Shown one piece after another: positions 18,929 through 28,013 of a DNA stretch of 64,000 nucleotides; the stretch's first letter is position 1, and each line of letters opens with the position of its first letter. Origin of the DNA: Sphaerotilus sulfidivorans (GTDB lineage: Bacteria > Pseudomonadota > Gammaproteobacteria > Burkholderiales > Burkholderiaceae_C); contig NZ_JACCPY010000008.1 in NCBI RefSeq assembly GCF_013426975.1, forward strand, positions 62,001 to 126,000, in the 5' to 3' direction. The position numbers were made by a program, and so were the translations under genes. The notes beneath the pieces were generated by a model, which worked only from the letters and a program-made list of their open reading frames with translations, was not told the DNA's origin and ran no database searches.

Positions 18929-20194
18929 ATGGCCATCGTAGAAGTCAAGGTTCCCCAGCTCTCCGAATCGGTTGCCGAGGCAACCCTGCTGACGTGGAAG
19001 AAGAAGCCCGGCGAGGCTGTCGCCATCGACGAGATCCTGATCGAGATCGAGACCGACAAGGTCGTGCTGGAAGTGCCGGCGCCGGCCGCCGGCGTGCTGG
19101 CCCAGATCGTCGTGCCTGACGGCGGCACGGTCGTCAGCGACCAGCTCATCGCCAAGGTCGACACCGAAGGCCAGGCCGGTGTGAGCCCCCTGCAGGTGGC
19201 TGCTGTGCCGTCGGCCGCCCCGGTGGCCGCCGCCGCGCCGGCCGCCACTGGCGGCTCGAAGGGCGATGTCGCGATGCCGGCCGCCGCCAAGCTGCTGGCC
19301 GACAACGGCCTGGCCGTCGGCGATGTCGCCGGCTCCGGCAAGGACGGCCGCGTCACCAAGGGCGATGTGCTGGCCGCCGTCGCCGGTGGCGCCAAGCCGG
19401 CGGCCGTGCCGGCCCCGGTCGCCGCACCGGTGCCCGCTGCGGTGGCCAGGCCGCTGCCGGCCGTGGCTGCACCGACCGCGCAGAACCTGGGCGACCGCCC
19501 GGAACAGCGCGTGCCGATGAGCCGCCTGCGTGCCCGCATCGCCGAGCGCCTGATCCAGTCGCAGTCGACCAACGCCATCCTGACGACCTTCAACGAGGTC
19601 AACATGGCGCCGGTCATGGACATGCGCAAGAAGTTCCAGGACAAGTTCGAGAAGGAGCACGGCATCAAGCTGGGCTTCATGTCCTTCTTCGTCAAGGCGG
19701 CGGTCGCGGCGCTGAAGAAGTACCCGGTCCTGAACGCCTCGGTCGACGGCAACGACATCGTCTACCACGGCTACTTCGACATCGGCATCGCGGTGGGCTC
19801 GCCGCGCGGCCTGGTGGTGCCGATCATCCGCAACGCCGACCAGATGTCCTTCGCCGACATCGAGAAGAAGATCGCCGAGTTCGGCAAGAAGGCCAAGGAC
19901 GGCAAGCTGGGTCTGGAAGACCTGTCGGGCGGCACCTTCTCGATCTCCAACGGCGGCACCTTCGGCTCGATGCTGTCGACCCCGATCATCAACCCGCCGC
20001 AGTCGGCCATCCTGGGCGTGCACGCCACCAAGGACCGCGCGGTGGTCGAGAACGGCCAGGTCGTGGTGCGTCCGATCAACTACCTGGCGATGTCGTATGA
20101 CCACCGCATCATCGACGGCCGCGAGGCCGTGCTGGGTCTGGTGACGATGAAGGAAGCGCTGGAAGATCCGGCCCGCCTGCTGTTCGACATCTGA
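18929..20194 (+). CDS. sucB: Dihydrolipoyllysine-residue succinyltransferase (OGDH E2)
   Basis: Core subunit of the 2-oxoglutarate dehydrogenase complex that transfers the succinyl group from lipoate to CoA. The 421-residue product has one N-terminal lipoyl domain (about residues 1-77, lipoylated Lys in [11 protein letters not shown]), an Ala/Pro-rich linker, the peripheral subunit-binding domain ([20 protein letters not shown], then [13 protein letters not shown], about 112-150), a second linker, and the catalytic domain with [14 protein letters not shown] containing the active-site His and Asp. It follows sucA by about 100 bases and is followed by its E3 gene. Confidence 0.97.
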   Translation: MAIVEVKVPQLSESVAEATLLTWKKKPGEAVAIDEILIEIETDKVVLEVPAPAAGVLAQIVVPDGGTVVSDQLIAKVDTEGQAGVSPLQVAAVPSAAPVAAAAPAATGGSKGDVAMPAAAKLLADNGLAVGDVAGSGKDGRVTKGDVLAAVAGGAKPAAVPAPVAAPVPAAVARPLPAVAAPTAQNLGDRPEQRVPMSRLRARIAERLIQSQSTNAILTTFNEVNMAPVMDMRKKFQDKFEKEHGIKLGFMSFFVKAAVAALKKYPVLNASVDGNDIVYHGYFDIGIAVGSPRGLVVPIIRNADQMSFADIEKKIAEFGKKAKDGKLGLEDLSGGTFSISNGGTFGSMLSTPIINPPQSAILGVHATKDRAVVENGQVVVRPINYLAMSYDHRIIDGREAVLGLVTMKEALEDPARLLFDI

Positions 20195-20233
20195 TCGACG
20201 CGCCCCGCATCTGATCCTCTGACGTGATCTCGG

Positions 20234-20254
20234 ACGCCCCTTCGGGGGCGTTCT
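20234..20254 (+). terminator. UUCG-loop hairpin between sucB and lpdA
   Basis: ACGCCCC (20234-20240) pairs with GGGGCGT (20245-20251) over a TTCG tetraloop, followed only by TCT. It may be a partial terminator or an mRNA-stabilising hairpin that adjusts lpdA expression. Confidence 0.35.
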
Positions 20255-20276
20255 GCCAAGCATTCCAGGAAACACC

Positions 20277-21704
20277 ATGTCCAAGCAATTCGATGTCGTC
20301 GTGATCGGCGGCGGCCCCGGTGGCTACATCGCGGCGATCCGCGCGGCGCAACTCGGCTTCCAGGTCGCCTGCATCGACGAGTGGAAGAACGACAAGGGCG
20401 GCCCGGCCCCGGGCGGTACCTGCACCAACGTCGGCTGCATCCCGTCGAAGGCGCTGCTGCAGTCCAGCGAGCACTTCGAGCAGGCCGCCCACCACTTCGG
20501 CGACCACGGCATCACCCTCGACAACCTGAAGATGGATGTCGCGAAGATGGTGGGCCGCAAGAACACCGTCGTGAAGCAGAACAACGACGGCATCCTCTAC
20601 CTGTTCAAGAAGAACAAGGTCAGCTTCTTCCACGGCCGCGGCTCGTTCGCCAAGGCGGTCGAGGGCGGCTACGAGGTGAACGTCGCCGGCGCCGCCAGCG
20701 AGACGCTGGTGGCCAAGAACGTCATCGTCGCCACCGGCTCGAACGCCCGTGCGCTGCCGGGCGCCGCCTTCGACGAAGAGAAGATCCTGTCGAACGACGG
20801 CGCGCTGCGCATTGGCGCAGTGCCGGCCAGGCTGGGCGTGATCGGCTCGGGCGTGATCGGCCTGGAAATGGGCTCGGTCTGGCGCCGTCTGGGCGCCGAG
20901 GTCACCATTCTCGAAGCCATGCCGTCCTTCCTGGCCGCCGCTGACGAAGGCGTGGCCAAGGAAGCGCTGAAGGCCTTCCAGAAGCAGGGCCTGAAGTTCG
21001 AGTTCAGCGCCAAGATCTCCAAGGTCGACGCCTCGGGCGAAGGCGTGGTCATCAGCTATGCCAACGCCAAGGGCGAAGAGCAGACGCTGGCGGTCGACAA
21101 GCTGATCGTCTCGATCGGCCGCGTCGCCAACACCATCGGCCTGAACCCGGAAGCCGTCGGCCTGAAGCTGGACGACCGTGGCGCGATCGTCGTCGACGAC
21201 GAGTGCAAGACCAACCTGCCCGGCGTCTGGGCGGTCGGCGATGTGGTGCGCGGCCCGATGCTGGCGCACAAGGCCGAGGAAGAAGGCGTGGCGGTGGCCG
21301 AGCGCATCGCCGGTCAGCACGGCCATGTCAACTTCGCGACCATTCCGTGGGTGATCTACACCAGCCCGGAAATCGCCTGGGTCGGCCGCACTGAGCAGCA
21401 GCTCAAGGCCGACGGCGTGGCCTACAAGGCCGGCCAGTTCCCGTTCATGGCCAACGGCCGTGCGCGCGCGCTGGGCGACACCACCGGTTTCGTCAAGTTC
21501 CTGGCCGACGCCAAGACCGACGAGATCCTGGGCGTGCACATCGTCGGCCCGTTCGCGTCCGAGCTGATCTCGGAAGCCGTGGTCGCGATGGAGTTCAAGG
21601 CCTCGGCCGAGGACATCGCGCGCATCTGCCACGCGCACCCGTCGCTGTCGGAAGCCACCAAGGAAGCCGCGCTGGCCGTGGACAAGCGCACGCTGAACTT
21701 CTGA
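20277..21704 (+). CDS. lpdA: Dihydrolipoyl dehydrogenase (E3)
   Basis: Flavoprotein disulfide reductase that re-oxidises dihydrolipoyl groups using NAD+, completing the SucA-SucB complex. The 475-residue product shows the FAD-binding [17 protein letters not shown] near the N-terminus, the redox-active disulfide in [15 protein letters not shown], the NAD-binding [20 protein letters not shown], a second FAD segment ([20 protein letters not shown]) and the C-terminal catalytic His-Glu pair in [10 protein letters not shown]. It lies directly after sucB, so it is the E3 serving 2-oxoglutarate dehydrogenase. An intrinsic terminator follows. Confidence 0.97.
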   Translation: MSKQFDVVVIGGGPGGYIAAIRAAQLGFQVACIDEWKNDKGGPAPGGTCTNVGCIPSKALLQSSEHFEQAAHHFGDHGITLDNLKMDVAKMVGRKNTVVKQNNDGILYLFKKNKVSFFHGRGSFAKAVEGGYEVNVAGAASETLVAKNVIVATGSNARALPGAAFDEEKILSNDGALRIGAVPARLGVIGSGVIGLEMGSVWRRLGAEVTILEAMPSFLAAADEGVAKEALKAFQKQGLKFEFSAKISKVDASGEGVVISYANAKGEEQTLAVDKLIVSIGRVANTIGLNPEAVGLKLDDRGAIVVDDECKTNLPGVWAVGDVVRGPMLAHKAEEEGVAVAERIAGQHGHVNFATIPWVIYTSPEIAWVGRTEQQLKADGVAYKAGQFPFMANGRARALGDTTGFVKFLADAKTDEILGVHIVGPFASELISEAVVAMEFKASAEDIARICHAHPSLSEATKEAALAVDKRTLNF

Positions 21705-21741
21705 GCATCCGCTCGCGGCCTCGGCAGGCCGTGAGACCCTG

Positions 21742-21768
21742 AGGGGCGGCGCAGGCCGCCCCTTTGTC
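21742..21768 (+). terminator. Intrinsic terminator after lpdA
   Basis: AGGGGCGGC (21742-21750) pairs perfectly with GCCGCCCCT (21755-21763) over the loop GCAG, followed by TTGTCCTT. It ends the sucA-sucB-lpdA unit just before zapE. Confidence 0.7.
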
Positions 21769-21789
21769 CTTGTCGACGTCCCCGAACCC

Positions 21790-22890
21790 ATGAGCACCGT
21801 CACCGAGATCTATCACCAGACCCTCGCCGAGCGCGGCTACCAGGCCGATCCGGCCCAGCTGCGCGCCGTGGCGGCGCTGCAGCGCTGCCAGGACGAGTGG
21901 ATCGCCTACAAGGCCCGGCGCAGCAACGCGATCACCAAGATGCTGGTGCGCCCGGCGCTGCCGCGTGGCGTCTACATGTACGGCGGGGTGGGGCGGGGCA
22001 AGAGCTTCCTGATGGACAGCTTCTTCCAGGCGGTGCCGCTGCAGCGCAAGACCCGGCTGCACTTCCACGAGTTCATGCGCGAGGTGCACCGCGAGCTGCA
22101 GGAGCTCAAGGGCATCCCGAACCCGCTCGACGAACTGGGCAAGCGCATCGCGCGGCGCTTCCGGCTGATCTGCTTCGACGAGTTCCATGTCGCCGACGTC
22201 ACCGACGCGATGATCCTGCACCGGCTGCTCGACGCGATGTATGCCAACCGGGTCTCGATCATCACCACATCGAACTTCCATCCCGACGAGCTGTACCCGA
22301 ACGGCCTGCACCGCGACCGCATCCTGCCGGCGATCGAGCTGCTGAAAGCCAAGCTCGAGGTGATCAACGTCGACAACGGCACCGACTACCGCCGCCGCAC
22401 GCTGCAGCATGTGCAGCTCTACCACACGCCGCTGGGCGCGCCGGCCGATGCCGAGATGACGAAGGCCTTCGACGGGCTGGCCGAGGTGAAGGACGAGGAT
22501 CCGGTGCTGCGCATCGAGAACCGCGAGATCCGTGCGCGGCGCAAGGCCGGCGGTGTGGTCTGGTTCGATTTCAGGCAGCTCTGCGGCGGTCCGCGCTCGC
22601 AGAACGACTATCTGGAGCTGGCCAGCCAGTTCCACACGCTGCTGCTGTCGGACGTGCCGATGATGCCGCCGAAGCTGGCCTCGGAGGCCCGGCGCTTCAC
22701 CTGGCTGGTGGATGTGCTCTACGACCGGCGCGTCAAGCTGATCATGTCGGCCGAGGTGCCCGCCGAAGACCTCTACACCGAAGGGCCGCTGTCGCACGAG
22801 TTTCCTCGCACGGTGTCGCGGCTCAACGAGATGCAGTCGGAAGAATTCCTGGCGCTGGAGCGGCGCGACGTGGACACGTCGCTGACCTGA
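21790..22890 (+). CDS. zapE: Cell division protein ZapE (AFG1-like ATPase)
   Basis: A 366-residue AAA-type ATPase of the AFG1 family. In E. coli, ZapE associates with the Z-ring and affects division, mainly under low oxygen or heat. Visible are Walker A (GGVGRGKSFLMDSF), Walker B (LICFDEFHVADVTDAMIL), sensor segment IITTSNFHPDELYPNGLHRDR and the C-terminal conserved VDVLYDRRVKLIMSAEVP. Its position after sucA-sucB-lpdA is common in Betaproteobacteria. It converges on the PP2C gene with three bases between stops. Confidence 0.94.
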   Translation: MSTVTEIYHQTLAERGYQADPAQLRAVAALQRCQDEWIAYKARRSNAITKMLVRPALPRGVYMYGGVGRGKSFLMDSFFQAVPLQRKTRLHFHEFMREVHRELQELKGIPNPLDELGKRIARRFRLICFDEFHVADVTDAMILHRLLDAMYANRVSIITTSNFHPDELYPNGLHRDRILPAIELLKAKLEVINVDNGTDYRRRTLQHVQLYHTPLGAPADAEMTKAFDGLAEVKDEDPVLRIENREIRARRKAGGVVWFDFRQLCGGPRSQNDYLELASQFHTLLLSDVPMMPPKLASEARRFTWLVDVLYDRRVKLIMSAEVPAEDLYTEGPLSHEFPRTVSRLNEMQSEEFLALERRDVDTSLT

Positions 22891-22893
22891 GTC

Positions 22894-23661
22894 TCACTCG
22901 ATCGGGTCGAGGCGCAGCAGCGCCAGAGACAGGTTGTCGCCACCGCCGCGCGCGCGCTGGCGCGCCTTGCTGATCAGCATCTTGCTGGCATCGCGGGGCT
23001 TGAGCGCGTGCACGATGGTGCCCAGCTCGCGCGAGGTGAAGTAGTGCCACAGCCCGTCGCTGCAGACCAGGATCGAGTCGCCGATCTCGAGCTGGTCATG
23101 GCGGGCCAGCGTGATCGGCGGATCCTCGTCGGCGCCGAGGCAGCCGGTCAGCAGGTGCGAGTGCGGATGGTCGTTGGCCTCGTCCTCGGTGATCTCGCCT
23201 TCCTCGACCAGGCGCTGCACCAGCGAGTGGTCGAAGGTGCGCGACATCATGTTCGAGGCCCGGAACACATAGACCCGCGAGTCGCCCGCATGAATGATGT
23301 GGCACTGCCGGTCGGGCAGGATCAGCGCGGCGGCGATCGTGCTGTGCGGCTCCTGCTCGGAGGTGATCGCGGTCAGGCGGATCATCTGGTGCGATTCGAG
23401 CACGATGCGCCGCAGCAGCTCGGCGGCCGGCTCGCGGCTGGGCACGAAGCGCTCGAAGAGCTGGCGCGCGATCAGCAGCACCTGGTCGGCCGCCTTGCGG
23501 CCGCCGCTCTTGCCGCCCATGCCGTCGGCCAGCACCGCCAGCAGGCAGCCTGCCACGCGGGGGTGGGAGAATATCTCCACCTGATCCTGTTGATAAAGCC
23601 GGTCGCCGCGGTCGATGCCTGTTGCCGCTGCGAGCCGATAGCCAGGGGAGTCGGGAGTCAT
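22894..23661 (-). CDS. PP2C family protein serine/threonine phosphatase
   Basis: A 255-residue PPM/PP2C-type metal-dependent phosphatase. Motifs in order are RLYQQDQVEIF (first metal motif, with Gln where RxxNQD is usual), LAVLADGMGGKSGGRKAAD, AGDSRVYVFRASNM, DSILVCSDGLWHYFTSREL and GGGDNLSLALLRLDP. All the metal-binding Asp positions appear present. No Ser/Thr kinase or forkhead partner is adjacent. The ATG at 23661 has no Shine-Dalgarno sequence, but a TATAGT -10-like box lies seven bases upstream, so the mRNA may be leaderless. A much longer ORF through this start overlaps the helicase gene and is not real. Confidence 0.88.
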   Translation of the reverse strand: MTPDSPGYRLAAATGIDRGDRLYQQDQVEIFSHPRVAGCLLAVLADGMGGKSGGRKAADQVLLIARQLFERFVPSREPAAELLRRIVLESHQMIRLTAITSEQEPHSTIAAALILPDRQCHIIHAGDSRVYVFRASNMMSRTFDHSLVQRLVEEGEITEDEANDHPHSHLLTGCLGADEDPPITLARHDQLEIGDSILVCSDGLWHYFTSRELGTIVHALKPRDASKMLISKARQRARGGGDNLSLALLRLDPIE

Positions 23662-23668
23662 GCCGAAA

Positions 23669-23676
23669 ACTATAAT
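23669..23676. promoter_or_regulatory. Overlapping divergent -10 boxes for the PP2C and DUF465 genes
   Basis: The eight bases ACTATAAT read TATAAT on the plus strand (23671-23676, toward the DUF465 gene) and TATAGT on the minus strand (23669-23674, toward the PP2C gene). Two polymerases could not occupy both at once. The -35 hexamers are poor on both strands. Confidence 0.4.
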
Positions 23677-23713
23677 CGTTTCTCGCAATTTTCCCTGTTG
23701 ATGATGCACGCGG

Positions 23714-23917
23714 ATGGACGATAACCTGCATTCTCCGCAGCGCCGGCTGATCGAATTGCGCATCGAACATGCTGATCTCGACAGCCTGATCGACGGGATC
23801 GTGCACCGGGTGCCGATCGACGAGCTGATGCTGCGCCGGCTCAAGAAGCGCCGGCTGGCCCTGCGCGACATGATCGCGCGCCTCGAGCGCATGCTCGATC
23901 CCCCCGAGCCCGCCTGA
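23714..23917 (+). CDS. DUF465 (YdcH family) small protein
   Basis: A 67-residue, probably coiled-coil protein: LIELRIEHADLDSLIDGIV, then LMLRRLKKRRLALRDMIARLE. This is the H-xx-LD and LKKRKL-xx-KD-x-I pattern of the DUF465/YdcH family, whose function is unknown. It ends eight bases before the helicase start and is probably co-transcribed with it. The -10-like TATAAT at 23671-23676 lies about 38 bases before its ATG. Confidence 0.82.
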   Translation: MDDNLHSPQRRLIELRIEHADLDSLIDGIVHRVPIDELMLRRLKKRRLALRDMIARLERMLDPPEPA

Positions 23918-23925
23918 GCGACGGC

Positions 23926-25932
23926 ATGAGCGAATCCTTTCCCGACGATGCCTTCGCGCTGCGCGCCGAGGTCGCGCGAGCCTTTGCCGAGGACGGCGAT
24001 CTGGCCCGGCTGGATCCACGCTTTCGGCCGCGTCCGGGCCAGACCCGTCTGGCCGATGCGGTGGCGCAGGCGCTGGACTCGCGCGACGTGCTGGTGGCCG
24101 AGGCCGGCACCGGCGTCGGCAAGACCTACGCCTACCTGGTGCCGCTGCTGCTGTCGGGCCTGCGCGCGATGGTCAGCACCGCGACCAAGGGTCTGCAGGA
24201 CCAGCTCTTCCTGCGCGACCTGCCGCGGCTGGCACGCCTGTTCGGCCTGCCGGTGCAGGTGGCGCTGCTCAAGGGGCGTGCGTCCTATCTGTGCCTGCAC
24301 CGCCTGACGCTGGCGCGCCAGGCGCCCGAGCCGCTCGATGTGTTCGCGCTGCGCCAGCTTGCCCGCATCGAGACCTGGGCTCAGGGCACGCGCAGCGGCG
24401 ATCTGGCCGAGGTCGAGGGGCTGGACGAGCGCTCGGCGGTCATCCCGCTGGTCAGCTCGACGCGCGACAACTGCCTGGGCGCCGACTGTCCGTCCTGGCG
24501 GCAATGCCATGTGGTTCAGGCACGGCGCGAGGCGATGCAGGCCGACATCGTCGTCGTCAACCATCACCTGTTCTTCGCCGACCTGACGCTGCGCGACACC
24601 GGCATGGCCGAGCTGCTGCCCAGCGTCGATGCGGTGGTGTTCGACGAGGCGCATCAGCTCAACGAGGCGGGCGTGCAGTTCCTCGGGCGCACGCTGGCGA
24701 GCGCGCAGCTGATGGACTTCGGGCGCGACCTGCTGGCGGCCGGGCTGACGCAGGCGCGTGGCTTCGGACCGTGGCAGGAGCTGGCGGCGCGCTGCGAGCT
24801 GGCCGCGCGCGAGCTGCGGCTGGCCTGCGCCGGGCCGGGGCGCGCCAGCGTGCGGCTGCGCTGGGAGGAGCGCGCCGGCCAGGCACCCTTCGACGAGGCG
24901 CTGGAGCGGGTCGCGCGGGTTGCGACCGAGGCGGCCGAACACCTGGAGGCGGTCGAGGCGGCCGGGCCCGACCTGCAGCGCCTGCTCGAGCGCGCCCGTT
25001 CGCTGCTGTCGCGGGCCGAGGCCTTCGGCGCAGAGGCCGAGCCGGGGCGGGTGCGCTGGATCGATGCCGGAGCGCACCAGGCCCGTCTGACCGAGTCGCC
25101 GCTGGATGTGCGCGAGACACTGCGCGCGCAGGTCGAATCCGGCCGCAGGGCCTGGATCTTCACCTCGGCCACGCTGGGCGATGAGCCGAGCCTGGCCTGG
25201 TTCACCCGCCGCGCCGGGCTGGACGAGGCGCGCACGCTGCAGGTGGTCAGCCCCTTCGACTATGCCGGGCGGGCACGGCTGCTGGTGCCGCGGCCGTTTC
25301 CGCGGCCGGCCGAACCGGCGCATCCTGACGAGGTGGCGGCGCTGGCCGGACGCTGCGCGCGTGCGCTGGGCGGGCGCACCTTCGTGCTGACGACGACGCT
25401 GCGGGCGCTGCAGCGCATCGGCGAGCGCCTGCGGGTGCTGCTGCAGCCTTGCGGCATCGAGGTGCTGATCCAGGGCGAGGGCCCGAAGCGTGCGCTGCTG
25501 GCGCGCTTTCTCGAGCGGCCGCGTGCGGTGCTGGTGGGCTCGCACAGCTTCTGGGAGGGCATCGACGTGCCGGGCGACGCGCTGCAGTGCGTCGTCATCG
25601 ACAAGCTGCCGTTCCCGCCGCCGGGCGACCCGCTGGCCGAGGCGCGCAGCCGCGCGATCGAGGCCGAGGGCGGCAGCGCCTTCAACGATCTTTTCGTGCC
25701 GGAAACCGCGATCGCGCTGAAGCAGGGCGCCGGGCGGCTGATCCGCAGCGAGAGCGATCGCGGCCTGCTGGTGATCTGCGACACCCGGCTGGTGCAGATG
25801 GGCTACGGCCGGCGGCTGCTGGCGGCGCTGCCGCCGATGCGGCCGGTGGCCGACGAGGCCGAGGCGCTGGCCTGGCTGGCGCAGCTGGGCGCGCCTTCGG
25901 TGCTGGCCTCGCCGCCCCCGGAGCCGGTCTGA
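23926..25932 (+). CDS. DinG/YoaA-family ATP-dependent DNA helicase
   Basis: A 668-residue XPD-like superfamily 2 helicase, 5'-to-3' in characterised relatives, involved in repair of replication intermediates. Motifs are Walker A (AEAGTGVGKTYAYL), Ia (VSTATKGLQDQLFLRDLP), four Cys able to hold a 4Fe-4S cluster (one in SYLCLHRL, three in NCLGADCPSWRQC), Walker B as DEAH (VVFDEAHQLNEAG), and the C-terminal motifs VLVGSHSFWEGIDVPGD and ALKQGAGRLIRSESDRG. Its length is close to YoaA (about 636) and DinG (about 716), and I cannot separate the two. It runs toward bamD, which is on the opposite strand. Confidence 0.92.
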   Translation: MSESFPDDAFALRAEVARAFAEDGDLARLDPRFRPRPGQTRLADAVAQALDSRDVLVAEAGTGVGKTYAYLVPLLLSGLRAMVSTATKGLQDQLFLRDLPRLARLFGLPVQVALLKGRASYLCLHRLTLARQAPEPLDVFALRQLARIETWAQGTRSGDLAEVEGLDERSAVIPLVSSTRDNCLGADCPSWRQCHVVQARREAMQADIVVVNHHLFFADLTLRDTGMAELLPSVDAVVFDEAHQLNEAGVQFLGRTLASAQLMDFGRDLLAAGLTQARGFGPWQELAARCELAARELRLACAGPGRASVRLRWEERAGQAPFDEALERVARVATEAAEHLEAVEAAGPDLQRLLERARSLLSRAEAFGAEAEPGRVRWIDAGAHQARLTESPLDVRETLRAQVESGRRAWIFTSATLGDEPSLAWFTRRAGLDEARTLQVVSPFDYAGRARLLVPRPFPRPAEPAHPDEVAALAGRCARALGGRTFVLTTTLRALQRIGERLRVLLQPCGIEVLIQGEGPKRALLARFLERPRAVLVGSHSFWEGIDVPGDALQCVVIDKLPFPPPGDPLAEARSRAIEAEGGSAFNDLFVPETAIALKQGAGRLIRSESDRGLLVICDTRLVQMGYGRRLLAALPPMRPVADEAEALAWLAQLGAPSVLASPPPEPV

Positions 25933-25954
25933 GCCCGGGGAGGGCGGTGGCGGC

Positions 25955-26773
25955 TCACCAGAACCGCAGCAGGCCGCGCGGCTTGTCCTCGTAGCTGCGC
26001 TCGAGCCAGGCGCTGCGCGGGAAGTTGGTCTTCAGCACGCGCCGGGCGTCGTCGCGCAGGTCGTTCATGCCGAGCTTGTCGTAGCTGGCGGCCATCAGGA
26101 ACAGCGCCTCCTCGGCGGCCGGCACACCGCGAAAGTCCTGCAGCGCCTGCTGCGCGCGGTTGGCGGCGGCCAGGTAGGCGCCGCGCATGTAGTAGTAGCG
26201 CGCCACATGGACCTCGTGCGAGGCCAGCGAGTTGATGATGTACTTCATCCGCGTGCGGGCGTCGGGCGCGTACTTCGACTCCGGGAAGCGGTCGACCAGG
26301 GTCTTGAAGCTCTGGTAGGCGTCGCGCGAGGCCTGCTGGTCGCGCTCGGACAGGTCCTGCTTGGCGACGCCGCCGAACAGGCCGAGGTCGTCGTTGAAGT
26401 TGATCAGGCCCTGCAGGTAGTAGGCATAGTCGACCGCCGGGCTGGTCGGGTGCAGCTTCATGAAGCGCTCGACCACCGCCAGCGCGCGGGCCTTTTCCTG
26501 CTGCTTGTACAGCAGATGGGCCTGCTCGAGCTGGGCCTGCTGCGACAGCAGCGTGCCGGCGGCACGGCCTTCGAGGCGCTCGTAGAGCTGGACCGCACGG
26601 TCGAAGGAGCCGGCGGCGGCTTCCTCTCTGGCCTCTTCGTACAATTTGGAGATGCTCTTGCCGTCGTCGAGGTCCTTCGGACCCGAGGCGCAGCCGCCGA
26701 GCAGCAGGGCCGTCACGGTCGCGAAGGCGGCCAGGGCGGGGCGCAGGGCCGGGGTCGGGCGATGCAGGGGCAT
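25955..26773 (-). CDS. bamD: Outer membrane protein assembly factor BamD
   Basis: Outer-membrane lipoprotein of the Bam complex that inserts beta-barrel proteins together with BamA. The 272-residue product has a signal peptide with lipobox LLGGC (lipidated Cys), then TPR-type helices across about residues 45-240 (ASFDRAVQLYERLEGRAAG, KARALAVVERFMKLHPTSP, ARTRMKYIINSLASHEV, YYYMRGAYLAAANRAQQAL), as in ComL/BamD. bamB and bamA are also in this window. It is divergent from rluD across about 58 bases, the usual arrangement in Betaproteobacteria. Confidence 0.94.
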   Translation of the reverse strand: MPLHRPTPALRPALAAFATVTALLLGGCASGPKDLDDGKSISKLYEEAREEAAAGSFDRAVQLYERLEGRAAGTLLSQQAQLEQAHLLYKQQEKARALAVVERFMKLHPTSPAVDYAYYLQGLINFNDDLGLFGGVAKQDLSERDQQASRDAYQSFKTLVDRFPESKYAPDARTRMKYIINSLASHEVHVARYYYMRGAYLAAANRAQQALQDFRGVPAAEEALFLMAASYDKLGMNDLRDDARRVLKTNFPRSAWLERSYEDKPRGLLRFW

Positions 26774-26831
26774 GATGGCGTGGCCGTTTCCTCTCGGGCC
26801 GGCCGGACAATGGATTCAGGACGTGAATTAT

Positions 26832-27824
26832 ATGAACGGGGCCGATGGCCCGGACGAGGCCGTGATGGCCGGCGTCGCCGGCGAGGATGCCGGCGAGATC
26901 GACAGCTTCGAGACCCGCGTGCTGGAGGTCGCGCAGGAGGCGCACGGGCTGCGGCTCGACAGGTGGCTGGCCGGGGTCGCGTCGGAGTTCTCGCGCAGCC
27001 ATCTGCAGGGCCTGATCGCGCAGGGGCTGGTGCGCAGCGCCGGCCGGGTGCTGGAGAGCGCCTCGCGCAAGGTCGCTGCCGGCCAGCGCATCGAGGTCGA
27101 GCTGCGGCCGACCGCGCAGAGCAGCGCCTTCCGACCCGAGCCGATCGCGCTGTCGGTGCTGCACGAGGACGAGCACATCCTGGTGGTCGACAAGCCGGCC
27201 GGCATGGTGGTGCACCCGGCCGCCGGCAACTGGTCGGGCACCTTGCTCAATGCGCTGCTGGCGCGCCATCCGGCTTCGGCGCAGCTGGCGCGTGCGGGCA
27301 TCGTGCACCGGCTGGACAAGGACACCTCCGGGCTGATGGTGGTGGCGCGCACGCTGCGGGCGCAGAACGAGCTGGTGCGCGCGATCGCCGCGCGCGAGGT
27401 GCACCGCGAGTATGTCGCGCTGGTGCACGGCCTGCCGCCCGAGGCGCCCTTCAGCGTCGAGGCGCCGATCGGCCGGGATCCGGTCTCGCGGGTGAAGATG
27501 GCGGTGGTGCCCGGCGGCAAGCCGGCGCGCACCGATGTCATGCCGCTGGCCGGCACGGTGGTCGACGGCCGCCGCTATGGTGCGGTGCGCTGTCGGCTGC
27601 ACACCGGCCGCACCCACCAGATCCGGGTGCATCTGGCCAGCCGCGGCCTGCCGCTGGTCGGCGACACGGTCTATGGCGGCCGGCCCGAGCTGGGCCTGAC
27701 GCGCCAGGCGCTGCATGCGGTGCAGCTCGGTCTGGTGCACCCGGTCAGCGGGGCCGAGATGGTGTTCGATTCCACGCTGGCGCCGGATCTGCAGCCGGCC
27801 TGGAGTCGGGTCGTGCCGCGCTGA
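26832..27824 (+). CDS. rluD: 23S rRNA pseudouridine synthase RluD
   Basis: Makes pseudouridines 1911, 1915 and 1917 in helix 69 of 23S rRNA. The 330-residue product has an acidic N-terminal tail, an S4 RNA-binding domain (RLDRWLAGVASEFSRSHLQ, about residues 40-100), and the RluA-type catalytic domain with HRLDKDTSGLMVVART carrying the catalytic Asp, followed by GRTHQIRVHLAS. The start MNGADGPDE at 26832 was chosen because the longer ORF extends antisense into bamD. The region toward bamD must hold both promoters. Confidence 0.93.
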   Translation: MNGADGPDEAVMAGVAGEDAGEIDSFETRVLEVAQEAHGLRLDRWLAGVASEFSRSHLQGLIAQGLVRSAGRVLESASRKVAAGQRIEVELRPTAQSSAFRPEPIALSVLHEDEHILVVDKPAGMVVHPAAGNWSGTLLNALLARHPASAQLARAGIVHRLDKDTSGLMVVARTLRAQNELVRAIAAREVHREYVALVHGLPPEAPFSVEAPIGRDPVSRVKMAVVPGGKPARTDVMPLAGTVVDGRRYGAVRCRLHTGRTHQIRVHLASRGLPLVGDTVYGGRPELGLTRQALHAVQLGLVHPVSGAEMVFDSTLAPDLQPAWSRVVPR

Positions 27825-27837
27825 TGCAGTGATGCAT

Positions 27838-27867
27838 GTGACGATCTCGTGCCGCTCGCGCTAGAAT
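27838..27867 (+). promoter_or_regulatory. Likely promoter of the scpB-rluB unit
   Basis: GTGACG (27838-27843, sharing TGAC with the consensus) and TAGAAT (27862-27867) are spaced by 18 bases. They lie about 145 bases before scpB. The rest of the 189-base gap between rluD and scpB shows no gene. Confidence 0.45.
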
Positions 27868-28013
27868 GCGTTCCAGCACGGGCTCGCACCTCCCCAGCGA
27901 TCTCCCGATGATGCCGCCGCCCGCCTCCGGGCCCGGCTCCCCGACCCGAAGTGAACTGCCCGCCGTGCCGGCGTTTCAGGTACGGCCGCCAAGGTTTTCG
28001 ACACCACCGATCG

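Noticed and set aside
23662-25545. Upstream extension of the PP2C frame to 883 codons
   Set aside because: The extra part is antisense to the DinG-family helicase. The PP2C family starts near residue 1 of the version at 23661.
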